A stretch of 64,000 nt of DNA, from positions 62,001 through 126,000 of the forward strand of contig CM030731.1 of assembly GCA_018127085.1 (NCBI GenBank), written 5' to 3'. Origin of the DNA: Pneumocystis sp. 'macacae'. Taxonomy: Eukaryota; Ascomycota; Pneumocystomycetes; Pneumocystales; Pneumocystaceae. The notes under the pieces are model-generated. The model saw nothing but the letters and a program-made list of their open reading frames with translations. It did no database searches and was not told where the DNA came from. The stretch's first letter is position 1, and each line of letters begins with the position of its first letter. A program made the translations under genes and the position numbers. Shown piece by piece: positions 24,177-35,995 of this stretch.

Positions 24177-25345
24177 ATGAAGTTTTCACATTGCTTGGAC
24201 AGATTTTCTGTTCATTTTATAGGTTTTCATGCTGTAAATTTGTGATTTATTAAGTATAATTTATTTATTAAAAATAGAAATATATTCGGAATTTAAGAAC
24301 ATCAAGTATACCTAAAATGAATCTGGTAAGCACTTCTATTGTTTTTTTGAGTATTTGCTTTGGATTCTGAATCATCAATATTAGTCTGCAGTATCGTCAG
24401 AAATAACATCTAAGTCTCATGAACCTAACATAAAAATATTTTCTATCTATAGATGGGTATTTTTTATTTCTATGATAAGCTTTTGATGAAATAATGTCTT
24501 TAAAGAGTCCAGAAACGCCTTCTGTAAAGCCAACGATGCAAAAATATGAAATTGATTTAAACACTACTGGTCCTATGGTTTTAGATGCTATTATTAAGAT
24601 AAAAAATGAGCAAGATGCAACTCTCACTTTTAGAAGATCATGTCGTGAAGGAATTTGTGGTTCATGTGCTATGAATATTAATGGTATTAATACACTTGCA
24701 TGTTTATCTAGAATCCCTATCAATTCTAAAGAAGTTAAAATATATCCTTTGCCACATACATATGTAGTTAAAGGTATTTTTTTTTTTTTTATACTTTATT
24801 GATATTTATAGATCTTGTACCTGATCTGACTCATTTTTATAAGCAATATAAATCAATTCAACCTTATCTCCAACATAAAGAATTTCCTGAGAAAGAAATT
24901 CTTCAGTCTCAAAAAGACAGAAAAAAGCTTGATGGTCTATATGAATGTATTCTATGTGCATGTTGCTCAACAAGTTGTCCTAGTTATTGGTGGAATAGTG
25001 AAGAGTATCTCGGTCCTGCTGTAAGTTAACATTCCATCTACTTTAGTAGTATTTTAAGCTTTTTAGGTATTGATGCAAGCTTATAGATGGCTTATTGATT
25101 CTCGTGACGATGCAACTCAAGAACGTAAAGAGAAGTTGCAGAATTCAATGTCGTTATACCGTTGTCATACAATTATGAATTGTGCTAGGTATTTTCTTTT
25201 ATTAAACAACATATGTTAATATGATGTTATAGAACATGTCCAAAAGGTTTTCTTTAGTAATATATATACATAATTTTTAACATGAATAGGTCTTAATCCT
25301 GGTAAAGCAATTGCTGAAATAAAAAAAGCAATGGCTATGGATTAA
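24177..25345 (+). CDS. SDH2: Succinate dehydrogenase iron-sulfur subunit
   Basis: Subunit of mitochondrial complex II carrying three Fe-S clusters. I start at 24177 because splicing to AAATATATTCGG gives [19 protein letters not shown] then [12 protein letters not shown], a credible basic presequence; the internal ATG at 24318 alone would give a poor one. The [2Fe-2S] region is [20 protein letters not shown] with AC. The [4Fe-4S]/[3Fe-4S] region is [17 protein letters not shown], then [20 protein letters not shown]. The conserved CPK of the last motif lies on a 14-nt microexon (25233-25246). Ends KKAMAMD. Confidence 0.95.
25233..25246 (+). other. 14-nt microexon of SDH2
   Basis: The bases AACATGTCCAAAAG are flanked by an AG acceptor (TGTTATAG) and a GT donor (GTTTTCTTTAG). 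They are needed to restore the universally conserved RTCPKGLNP segment that contributes a Cys ligand. Without it, the frame between NCAR and LNPGK is lost. Confidence 0.85.
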
Positions 25346-26425
25346 TATATAAAAATTTATTAGCTATTAACGCATAATAATAATAAGGTATTAACTATAA
25401 AAAAATATGAATTTCATAATATTTTTAATTGATTTTATGATTTTAAAATAGTTAATGCATTATTTTAAAAAAATAAAAGTTTAGTCTACGTAAATATGAT
25501 TAATTTGGAAATTCATAAATAATATATATATTATATATATATATAGTAAATAAATAAAAATAGTTTATAGTTTTTAAATATATTTTTTCTATATTGACTT
25601 ATAGATATTAATCAATATAATATTATTCTTTTTTAAAGTATAAATTATTGATTATTATTATTAATTAAAATTTTTCATAAAAATGATAATTTTGCGTTTT
25701 ATTTATCTATATTATTAAATTTTATTGTTTTTTTTATATAAATAATTGTTTTTAAGAAATTTTTCACAATATATTTTTTTAATATATATAGTTTAATATT
25801 TATTTATTTTAAAAATAATTATTAAATATATAATTACATATAATCCTATTTTAGTAAATAGACATTTTATACTAATTTTATATATAAAATAAAATATATA
25901 TTAACTATTTAATATTTTATAAATTTAAAAAAATCTTTTTTAAAATTTAAAATTGTTTTAAGAATATAAATAATATAAATAATATATTTAAATTATAATA
26001 TATAATTTTATTATTTTTAAATATTTTGATTGTTAATAAGATTATTTATATTTTAAACTTGACTAATTTTATTAAATTGGTTATAATTTCAAAATATAAA
26101 TTTAAAGTTTTGAAGATTGTTACAAGATATTTATTAAAAAAAAAATTATCTTTGATAGATTATGCTTCATAATAATTAATTTAAAGTATTTTATAATATA
26201 AACTGTTATCAATCAAAAATAGAAAAATTTATGTATTTTCAGAACATATGATTATTATATGTAAATTATAAATAAGATGAAAAACGTTTTTAAGATTTAA
26301 TATAAATCTCAAATAAAAATATAAAAATGCATCATTTTATTAACAAGATTCATTTTATTATTAGGATTATTAAATCATGAAATCTATTGAATATAATTCC
26401 CAAAATTTTTTTTAATATTATATGT
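25346..26425. other. Very AT-rich intergenic region
   Basis: About 1.1 kb of A/T runs and TATA repeats between convergent SDH2 and the APSES gene. No gene, RNA or organised repeat recognised. Confidence 0.6.
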
Positions 26426-28504
26426 TTAAACAAGAACAATTGACTCCGCTTGCTCTTCAGCCATGTCATCAGGGTTGCCAGTTAATACTTCTGCAATAGC
26501 ATCTAAAACATTGTCAACATCGTCAACATTTAATCCACAACTCATAGCAATAAGTCTTCGATATTCACTCATTCGTTCTCCAACACCTGCTGTAGCAAAA
26601 AGTTCTACGATGGTATCAATAAGTTCTTGACGTTCTTTCTGTAATTCTTGAAGTTCATAAATTAGTTTTTCTTTTTCTTTTTTATCTTCTTTAGATGATG
26701 TAAATGAATGTTGTTGAATTAATGATTCTTCTTCTTTAACTAATCTAGTCAATTCTCTTAATTGATTCCTTTCAACTGCTATTTTCAATTTTTTAGATAC
26801 AATTTCCATTTCTGTATTTGCATTTACTATTGCTTGTTTTTGTATTTCAGATGCATCAGGGCCACTGCCAATTATTTCTTCAAGAGCTTTTCTGGAAACC
26901 TCAATTTCACGATTCATGCTAGCAAGCAATTCAAGAGCTTGAGTATGATCAGATTCTTTATTTTTTAATTCAGCATCGTATGTATTTGCTAAAAGCTTTA
27001 ATTTTTCTTGAATTTCTGGAATAGTTTTTTGAGTAATTTTAATTGCTGTTTCAGATAAATATGGATCAGGTTGTTTAGTCAGATAACGGGAAGAACTGGG
27101 TATCGAAAACATTGATTTATTATAATGTTTGTTATAATGATCTATAGACTGTCCATTTATATATAAAGAATTCTGTCGATGAGGTAAATTCTGACGCTGA
27201 CGTTCATATTCAATAATATATTCTTCAGCAGTTCGTCCTTGGTTATTAGGAATATGTAAATTAGCATGAAAATTAGTTAAAACACGAACACATTTTCTAG
27301 CGCCATTTCTAGAGAATATTGTTAAAGCAGTATCTCCTTCAGAATCTCTTGCATCCAATAATTGTGCTATTTCATTTGCTGGCTGAGTTTCAGATAAATG
27401 ATTTAATATTGTTTCTGCATAATATTTGGCTGCTGATAACTTTGAGCGTGATGTTGTTGTCGATGCAATATGGTGAAAAACGGTTTGTGAAAACTTATCA
27501 GATAAATGTATCGTTGGATGCAGAATTTGAACCAACTGTGGAAATGATTTTAGATCATAATTATTTGTAAATAAAACAGATCTCATAAGTACTGTTTGTC
27601 CTTGTAAATTAACAGAGGATATGTCAGCACTTGCATCAAGAAGTGCCTCAACAACACGTAAATGGCCCATCGCACATGCCCAGTGCAATGCTGTATGTCC
27701 TTCTTCGTCAATAATAGCATTAGCATTAAAATCGCTTGGACAATGAATAAGGAAATCCGGTAAACTTTGGTGGTTCGATGACATAAAAAAATCAAGTAAA
27801 GCTTCGCTATATTTATTAAGCCGTTTATCGTCTGGAAAACTTTGAAGAAGCTGAGTATATTTTCTTTTTCTGCTTCCTATAGCTGCATCTAGTTCAGAAT
27901 TCATAGGAGATGCTTCGGATTCTAAATGGCTTTGTGTACTATGTGTTTCAATCGATACTGAGTCATCCATTGAAATACAGCCAAAATCTTCTTCTCCTGA
28001 AACCGTATGTCTTACTATATGTGACTGTTCTTAATATATATTAGTTAGTGCTAACCATTAATTTCAATTACTGGATGTAGGTGTTAACTGTGATATTTCT
28101 TTAGGTACTGAAATAGCTTGTCTAGATAAAGGTAATGGACTTTTTTCATTAAGTTGATATTCTAAAATAGGCTTCAATAAATGCTCAACTTTATATTGCT
28201 GAGCAAGCTCTAATGCACGAGAAAGAGGAATCCAGGTCCCTGAATTGTTAATTGTAGCTTTTTTCTATTAACTCTTACCTTGATACTTCCCGTATCCTCC
28301 TTGAACCTTCTCGTGCTCTCCTTTTTGCACTTCTCGTTCTAATATCCGTGTGCGCTGAGGCTTATCAAAATCTGCTACTTTAAGAATTTGGGTTGCGTTA
28401 ATATAAGAATCTGAATAGCGTCGCATTACTGCAACGCCATTTATAACATATTCATATACTGGAATACCACTATATATTGTTTTATAGATTTTTGGCTCAG
28501 ACAT
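26426..28504 (-). CDS. APSES-domain transcription factor, MBF/SBF type (Mbp1/Res1-like)
   Basis: DNA-binding subunit of the G1/S factor MBF (Res1/Res2 with Cdc10 in fission yeast; Mbp1/Swi4 in budding yeast), which reads MCB (ACGCGT) or SCB sites. The N-terminal KilA-N/APSES domain shows [58 protein letters not shown] and [15 protein letters not shown] after the first intron. Ankyrin repeats follow, including [20 protein letters not shown] and [12 protein letters not shown], then [21 protein letters not shown] helical C-terminal dimerisation region ends the protein at about 650 residues. Two introns. Its likely target promoter, RNR2, lies 15 kb away in this window. Confidence 0.92.
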
Positions 28505-28564
28505 GAATACCTGGCCGTCTACCGCTTTGAACGTTGAATATCAGAAGATAGTTAGAAGTTTCTT

Positions 28565-28626
28565 GGCAACGGTTGCCTAGCAATGATCTGTAAACAACAG
28601 TTACTAGGTAACAGTTACCTAGACAA
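28565..28626. promoter_or_regulatory. Cluster of RFX X-box-like palindromes upstream of the MBF gene
   Basis: Within about 60 bp, 60-120 bp before the ATG, are GGCAACGGTTGCCTAGCAAT (from 28565), the palindrome GTTACTAGGTAAC (28600-28612) and GTTACCTAGACAA (28614-28626). Each is one or two changes from the RFX consensus GTNRCC-N-RGYAAC. Their clustering suggests regulation of the G1/S factor by an RFX protein. Confidence 0.5.
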
Positions 28627-29259
28627 ATTCAAAAGTAGTTTATGGTTGGATAGTTAAACAAATGGATAAACAAATGAAAGAACAGGGAGACTTTCAGAGA
28701 GAAGAAAAGGAAACAGAGCCTTTGAAGCGTCCAGTAAGACCTATTAGTCTTGCATACAGGGATAGGTGTCCTGGATCAAGGAAATTTATAAGTTTCTAAA
28801 TAATAAATTAGTTGCATGTCATTATTGGAAGAATTAAACTATGTAAGGAGTTTAATAAGGCTCAATATTATGGTTTGATTGTAAAAGTGTAGGGAAAATA
28901 GCTGGTACTTGCCGTGGAAATGTAATGAAGAGAGACACAGTAGGTTTTTCTATGAAAAACTGAGACTTAACAAACTAGAGTATGAAAAGTGCCAATATGA
29001 AGCGTAAATAAGCCATCTACTAAGTAGAAGCTGAATATTGGTAGTTTCAAAGAACGAGTTAAAAAGATGAACGAGTCAAAAAGATGAAAGAGTTAGAACA
29101 AATGCAAAGATCGATATAATAAAGAATGGGCACGGTGAGATAAGAACATAACTTTAATTTCAGGAAATTGAAGAAGTTAGTTAAATAGAATACCTTGCAT
29201 AATGAGTATATACAATTTAGGTTATATAATAGTTATATATATTGATACAAATAAAATAT
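28627..29259. other. Purine-rich spacer with a short ORF and a tandem repeat
   Basis: This spacer lies 5' of the MBF gene and 3' of GSH1. It is less AT-rich and more purine-rich than other gaps. A 45-codon ORF starts at 28662 (MDKQMKEQGDFQREEKETEP) but has no recognisable domain. A 17-bp unit, ACGAGTTAAAAAGATGA, is repeated in tandem at 29054 and 29071 with one change. It may be a long 5' leader or hold an RNA gene; neither is shown. Confidence 0.35.
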
Positions 29260-31645
29260 TTATGTTATACCTAAAAATTGCCTAGTTAATTCTTCATTTG
29301 TACCAAATTCATTAGTTATTTTTTCGGCTTCTCTAATAAGATCATAATTGATTTCCTGTGTTATTACACTATCTTTTCGATAGTTTGGGTGGTTGCGTAC
29401 AAAAGAACGTATCCAAGATGCTGTTGTTTGCCATTCTCCTGAACTTGTTATTAAATGAGTATTGTGAATGGATAGGTAAATACCACTAGCTCTTTTTTCT
29501 ATAAGTTCTAAATATTTCCCAAGAATATGTTTGATTTCTTGAGAAACATTAATAATATCTAAATAATTACGGATCAATGGACTAAGACCAGGAAACTTAT
29601 CCGGACCACTATTTTGACCATTGATAATTTCGTGAATTGTCATCTTTTTATACTCATCAAATGTGTCATCATTATGTAAAGCAACTGTTCTAAATAATAT
29701 TAAATTTACTCATACTATTTTGTAATAAAGGATCTTACTTTGGGGAATATGAGTCAAAAGGAAAAATATTTTTGCGAAACCAGAATTTCTCAGTTAATAC
29801 AGATGTTCGATGATGTGCAAGATTCATATTTTCATCTACCTAAGAGAAACGGTTATGTATAAGAAAAATAAATTGAGTTTTACTTTAGATATTGGAATAT
29901 ATAAATTCAGATTATGAAATGTTATTACACGTGTTAAAAGATTGATAAAAATAGAATAGGCTGCATTTTCGAAGTCTGAAAGCTGAACTTCCATGGTACG
30001 AAATTCTACACGCCAACCAATATCTGTTCCAGGAGGAGGTGGTTTAAATCGCACTGCATGCCAATTGGTAGATTGAATATTCTAAAATATAAGCAAAATC
30101 AAAAAAATAGATATTTACTTCAAAATGCCCTGATTCTGTTTTGTTATCTTGAGTAAGTAAATCGGAGAAAATAACTAAAGGATCCCGAATAAAAAGATGG
30201 GAAATATGATTTGCTAAAAGCTCATCTATTCCTATTTTTATTAGATAATTTTTTTAAAAGAATTATACCATTATCCAATAATTTTTTTCTTACTTCTTCA
30301 TTCACAACAAGTTTTACATCATTATATTTAAAACTATTTTTTAAATTATTAGCTATGTAGCAATCGACAGAATCGTATCGACTTTTTTGAATAATATATT
30401 TAGATTTTTTTAATGGCTATCATATTAATAAACGCATAAAATGCGCAACGATCTTACTTCTTCCCCCATTTCTTCAGTCGTTCGGTCATCAACAGAGCGT
30501 GATATGACGTTCCAGCGGCAATCTTGATCAGATAAATAGCCTTTATAGGCAGGAGATGCTGCCGACAATGATAGCATGATAGGTCCCATGGGGATTAATT
30601 GATCATACAATGTTCTTGCTTCTGAGATATCTGTCGTTTGAAATGTAACTTGTAAACAACAACATCCCATACCAAAACACATACTATCCATGTATATATA
30701 ATTCGGTTGTGCAATACTATCCGATAATTTAATAGATCTAGAGGACAATGTGTCTGATAAAGAAATTGCTTCATCAATAAAAGGTAAAGACGTGTTTTCA
30801 TCAATGAATATAGGAACATTGATAATCACTTTTCTGCCTCTACGTAACCGAATATGTTTCGTCAACGTGGTAAACCGTACATGAGAGCTAATGACTTCAT
30901 CTGGTAAGAATAAACTGCACGATATACGCCCCTTTGGAGGATAATATGGATCTGTAAAGATGCCTGGTGCGCCTAATCTTGGAAAGGATGTAAGTGTTAA
31001 TGGAATTTCGTTAGATTTAATGTATTTTTTAATAATAAAACGCCTATAGAAAATAAATAAACTTTCCTGCTCTTTAACTGCTTTCTACCTTCTTTTCATA
31101 TTTTCTTCAACAAGAAGTAGCATTTCAATGTTTTCGCCATAAGGATTACCTGGAATCCCTTCAATCATATAACTTGCATATTCATAATGAAAAGATGGGA
31201 AATCATTATTAGTTCTAGTAAAAAAAATCAATTCAGTTTTAAAATATAAAAATGTATTTTACATTTTTGATTTGTCTTGTATTTTTAAATTTTCGTACTT
31301 TTTTTTAAGATTTTGTGTATTTTTAAGAACATTTTCTTGCTGTAGTGACAATGATGCAATTTTGTTTTTATGGTCATATGCAATCAACATGTATTCTATC
31401 TATTCCGTCCTTATATTAATCTTTAATTTTAAATAATATCCTAGGTACCTCATCTCCCCAAAGTAGCCGGTGTTTCTGTTTTTTTGCGTTTTTCCATAAA
31501 TAAATAAATTGCTATAGTTGATCTATGAACCATAAAATATAATAGAAATATATTTATATACTTCAACTGCTTGACTCCGTACATAATCTGCTTGTTTTAC
31601 TGTCTCTTCCCATGAAAGTGGTATTCCGTAAACTAAAAGGCCCAT
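29260..31645 (-). CDS. GSH1: Glutamate-cysteine ligase (gamma-glutamylcysteine synthetase)
   Basis: First enzyme of glutathione synthesis: joins glutamate and cysteine with ATP. The start at 31645 gives [20 protein letters not shown], then [17 protein letters not shown] and [13 protein letters not shown] across introns, [20 protein letters not shown] with PYGENIEML, and the signature block [40 protein letters not shown] and [18 protein letters not shown]. The C-terminal exon has [20 protein letters not shown]. All these are eukaryotic GCL-catalytic-subunit motifs. About eight introns. Divergent from ALG10, with about 150 bp between starts. Confidence 0.94.
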
Positions 31646-31794
31646 TTTATCATAGAATCTTCATTTAAACACTTACTAAAAGTGATAACAAATACACTTT
31701 TTAGCAAAATTCAATTATTTTTTATCTTCGTTTTTTTAAAAGTTGATCGAACAATACTTTTTTACACAATTTTGTATGTTATAATATATTATAT

Positions 31795-33458
31795 ATGATT
31801 TTTTTAGATAATCTTCTGGTTTTTATAGAGACAATTCGTTGTCAACATGCTCTTATTATTCAGAAGCATGTTTCAGAACCCTATATGGTGGGTTTTAGGC
31901 TATATTAATCTATTTTGAATATTAATTGTTATTTGAATATTAACCTATATAGGATGAAGTTTTCCATGTTAATCAAATGCGAAAATACTGTAAAGGAGAT
32001 TATTTCTCATGGAATGATAAAATTACTACGCCTCCAGGAATGTAGGTTTTTTTGGAGGCATGAATAAAGATTAATTGATAAATTACAGGTATTGGATACA
32101 TTTGGTTATACTTAAAACAGCAGGATGGATAATTGGAGGATGTGATTTGGTGTCTCTTAGGACTCTAAATGTTATTACAGCAACTTTTTTGGCAATATGT
32201 TTCTCACAAGTAATTTTTTACCTTCGACAAGATGAAACAATAAAGATGACAGAAGCTATTTCGTTAATACAATTTCCACTCTTATATTTCTATTCAACGC
32301 TATATTATACTGATGTACTATCTACATTGCTTGTTTTCTTGTCGTTATATTTAACACTTAGAAAACAACATAAAACAAGTGCAATGGTTTTATGTTTCTA
32401 TATGATGTGTTATTTCTCAAGAAAATAGGTTTCTTTTATTTCGTTAACAATTAGACAAACAAATGTTGTTTGGACTTTATTTCTTATCAGTATCTCGATT
32501 TTTCCTCCGCATATACTTGATGTAAAAGTCACAAATACAGAATTTACTGTTTGGAATCCCCCTGCATATAATGCAAGCCTTTTTGGTAAGAAGGGATATA
32601 TTGTTAGAAAATCTGGACTAATTTATAAGAGTATTTTTATTTTATTAAGTCTTTATTTCAGCTGTTGATTAAACAATATAATTATATAATAAAAATAATA
32701 TGGCCATATATAGTTGTAGTAACTTTGTTTGCAGTATTTGTTGTTTATAATAAAGGAATTGTTTTAGGTACTGATTTGCCAATAAATAATATATTGCTAA
32801 TATTACAGGCGATAAAACGAATCATAAGATTGATATACATTTATTACAATTGTTTTATTTTTCGATATTTACAGCATTTTGGGGATTTCCTCATTTACTA
32901 ACCAAGAATTCTATTTTGTATTTTCTTAAATATTCATTGGGAAGCAGATGGGCGTTATTTCGTACATGTGGAATTATGGTTATAATAGGATTAATTGTGC
33001 ATTTTAATACGTATATTAAGAGTCTATAAAAGTATTTTTCTAAAACAAATAGAAAAGAACACCCATTTCTCATATCGGATAATAGACATTATACATTTTA
33101 TATCTGGAGAAAAACTATCAAAGCTCATCCTGCTGCAAAATATATAGCAGTTCCATTTTATTATGCTAGTACATGGGCCATCTTAAATAAATTAATGCTT
33201 TATCAAAAAGTTTCTTATGTTTTATCATTCGTAGTCGCTACTATATTAGCTTTAGGATTTACGTCATTACTTGAATTTCGATATTTTATAATACCATATT
33301 TTTTATGGAGACTTAGCATCCGAAGTACACATGAACTAAGATTATATGCAGAGGCATTTTTATTTCTGTGTATTAATTATATTACAATGAATGTATTTTT
33401 GTACAAACCATTTTTTTGGGAATCTGAGCTGGGAAACCTTCAAAGATTTATGTGGTAA
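31795..33458 (+). CDS. ALG10: Alpha-1,2-glucosyltransferase Alg10 (Die2)
   Basis: Adds the third and last glucose to the dolichol-linked N-glycan precursor in the ER. Many short introns split a polytopic membrane protein. Recognisable blocks are SEPYMDEVFHVNQMRKYC, WNDKITTPPGMYWIHLVIL, IRQTNVVW, the motif VLGDKTNHKIDIHLLQLFYF completed across an intron, LISDNRHYTFYIWRK and the terminal LQRFMW shared by the family. The N-terminal hydrophobic segment before SEPYMDE is short, so an upstream exon is possible. The donor near 32615 is not certain. Confidence 0.9.
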
Positions 33459-33586
33459 TATAGATAGGCGTAAGTTATTGATACATTGATGTAAATAAGC
33501 ATTATCTGTTTAAAATTGGGATATTGATGTTTTATACAAGATATTCACCTACAATTGTCCTTTGGATACTAGCATTTATAGAGTAC

Positions 33587-34402
33587 TTAATCTTCTGATT
33601 CTGTGCTTTCTTCGCTTGAAGATGCATTAAAATCATTTATATAAAGCATAGTTCCGCCTTTTTCTTTAGCTTTTTGGAATAAATATTCGGCTTTCTCATG
33701 AAGCTGTTTGCTTTCTTCTGGAATAGCTGTCCTTTGACTTAGCTCTAGTGCAGCCATTCCTGCATATTGATAAAAGACTGCATTTTCACTATATGGTGCA
33801 GATAATAAATAACTTAGTAATTTAGTTTTTTTTCCATTAATAACATCCTAACTTACTCTTCCAGCATATTTAGAAGTTTTTTGAACTCTTCCTTTTCTAT
33901 ATATAAAAGAACAAGAGTCCTAAGAAACTCTTGAGTCTATGTTTAATTAAATATATTAAAAGTCATTTTCAAAGTACGAACAGAACAGGTATTTTCTTTT
34001 GAAAAATCAGAATACGTAGACGTCTGATAGAGGACTATTAAATGTTTAAGGTACATTTCTTGTTTGTTAAACTCAAAATGTTTAAGAATCTCAAATCCAA
34101 GATCCCAAATATCATATAAATTAACTTCACGGCAACGAATTAAAATAGAGAAGGCATAACGTGCACGTAAGAAATCTCTACGTAGAAGAGAAAGATGTAG
34201 TATCGTATGTACAGCTTCGATCTGCCGTTTTCTCGTAGAAAGCAACTCTTTTGAAGTCTTTGTTTTTTCATTCAAAAACCCTGTTTCTGGACTAAAAAAT
34301 ACTCGTTTTTTTTAATTAACGGTAATATACATACAAACAACAATCTTCGGACATCCGATAATATGTTCTCTTTCTTCTTTTTGAAATTGGCGATAAAAAC
34401 AT
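33587..34402 (-). CDS. RRN11: RNA polymerase I core factor subunit, Rrn11-like
   Basis: Rrn11 is part of the core factor that places RNA polymerase I on the rDNA promoter. The start at 34402 yields MFLSPISKRRKRTYYR, and after a GTATGT intron CCFPETGFLNE. The best family block is HTILHLSLLRRDFLRARYAF followed by RCREVNLYDIWDLGFEIL, typical of the TPR-like core of fungal Rrn11. Exons TQEFLRTLVLLYIEKEEF and YLLSAPYSENAVFYQYAG continue, and an acidic Ser-rich tail ends at 33587. About 230 residues, short for the family. The assignment rests on motif resemblance only. Confidence 0.65.
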
Positions 34403-34547
34403 TTTTTCTCTGAATTTTTATTTTTTTAACGTTATCGGAAGTTATTTGAACATTTTAAATTTATCGGCACAGAATTCGTTTTATTAACGATAAAATAATT
34501 TATCTTGAAACTCAGGAAATATTTAGTCTTTCTATTTATTTCAGTTT

Positions 34548-35753
34548 ATGATGGAAGCCTTTAAGAATTTTAATCCTTCTAGTATTAACAGGAAGTTATC
34601 AGTTACTATTTCACCTTTTGCAAAGGCAAGTTATAAAAGATCAGTATAGATTATTAAGAATAAACTGACAAGTTTTGTAGAAAACAGCATTGTTTATGAA
34701 ACAAACTATTGGAACACTGGAAGATTCGGTAATATATATACTTTATTATGTCTAAGGAATTAGTTTTGATTATTTACAATAGACAGAGCTACCAGAAGAA
34801 TATTTACAACTTGAGACCTCTGTTGATAACCTTAAGGCTGTCCATAATAAGCTCCTTTCTGTGACGTATGTCTTCATTATTGAAAAGTTATCTAAATAAT
34901 TTTTAGTTTAACATATAAAAATGAGGCATATGATTATCCAGCAAATCTGGTAAAAGCATATTTTTTATAAAAATATATTTATACATGTTTTTTTGTAGAG
35001 AGAGACAGTTAGTGAGATTTCAAAAACTATTCAAGAAAAGGTTCAGAATTTAGCTTCAGTACAATCAGCAAATGAAATACAAGCAGCAATCATGAAGCCA
35101 ACGACTAAAGGTCAACCAAAAACATTGAATCATGCACTTTCTAGGGCTGCATTAGCGAGTTGTGATTTACTAGATAGTCCAAGTCCACTGAAGGAATTAT
35201 TGCATGCTTATGCGCAAGCTCAGGATAGAAGTAGGATAAACGTTACGTGTATTTTTCTTCAATTATTTAATAGAATGAATAGTTGGTAGTGCTCGTTTGG
35301 AACAGGATCAAAAAATTATAACACGATTTAATGAATCTCTTCTTTCAAATTTGCAGACTATTTTTCATTATTCAACGAAGGCCAGGAAGAATGTAAATTC
35401 TTCACGCATATCTCTTGATGCACTTAAGCTATCTGCAAAAGGATCAAAACCCGAGAAACAGGAACAAATGCAGAGTGATATTGAGCACGCAGAAGATGTT
35501 TTTGTTACTGCGGTTGAAGAGGCCACACAAATTATGAAAAATACTTTAGAGACACCAGAATTAGTAATATTTTAACTTTCAATTTGTAAATAACATTTTC
35601 TAGATTAGCCAAATGAAAGAACTCATAGAAGCACAGTGTTCTTTTTACAAAGAAGCTTACGAGGTTTTATAGTTCTTTAGTTAACTATTTTTCTTATTTT
35701 TTTAGATTTTATCAAGTTTGCTAAATGATTCATTAAAAAAGTATTACCATTGA
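34548..35753 (+). CDS. BAR-domain protein (Gvp36-like)
   Basis: Membrane-curvature BAR protein of the fungal Gvp36 type, linked to Golgi and endocytic traffic. Exon 1 (34548-34625) ends ISPFAK. The next exon begins KTALFMKQTIGTLEDS, so the intron 34626-34680 must start with GC (donor AAG|GCAAGT): no GT donor there keeps the frame. Later blocks are TELPEEYLQLETSVDNLKAV with HNKLL, NEAYDYPANLRETVSEISKT, PKTLNHALSRAALASCDLLD and SARLEQDQKIITRFN. It ends LLNDSLKKYYH. About 320 residues and six or seven exons. Confidence 0.82.
34626..34680 (+). other. Probable GC-AG intron in the BAR gene
   Basis: The donor is AG|GCAAGT, the classic GC-AG donor context, and the acceptor is TTTTGTAG. The junction is phase 0 (FAK | KTALF). 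The nearby GT (GTTATA) puts the next exon out of frame. Confidence 0.75.
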
Positions 35754-35995
35754 AATAAACAAACACTAAAATTCATTAGTTAGTATTTTAAACCATAATT
35801 ATGGTCTCTGAAAAAAGAGTACTATATAGAATAATTTAGATCAAATTTTGGCATAACTTGGTTATTGTTTTTGATATAATTTATAAATTTGTATTTTTAC
35901 AAAATAGTTTAAATATTTTTGATATTATTTATTTTAATTTTGAACATTATTTTTCAAATTTCAACCAAATATTACAAATATAGTCGAATGAGATA

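Noticed and set aside
28662..28799. A 45-codon ORF in front of the MBF gene as a protein-coding gene
   Set aside because: Short, low complexity and without a domain or splice context. It is kept only as part of the spacer description.
28910..28965. Box C/D snoRNA-like pattern (ATGAAGA ... CTGA)
   Set aside because: The C box does not fit RTGATGA well and no terminal stem or guide could be supported by eye.
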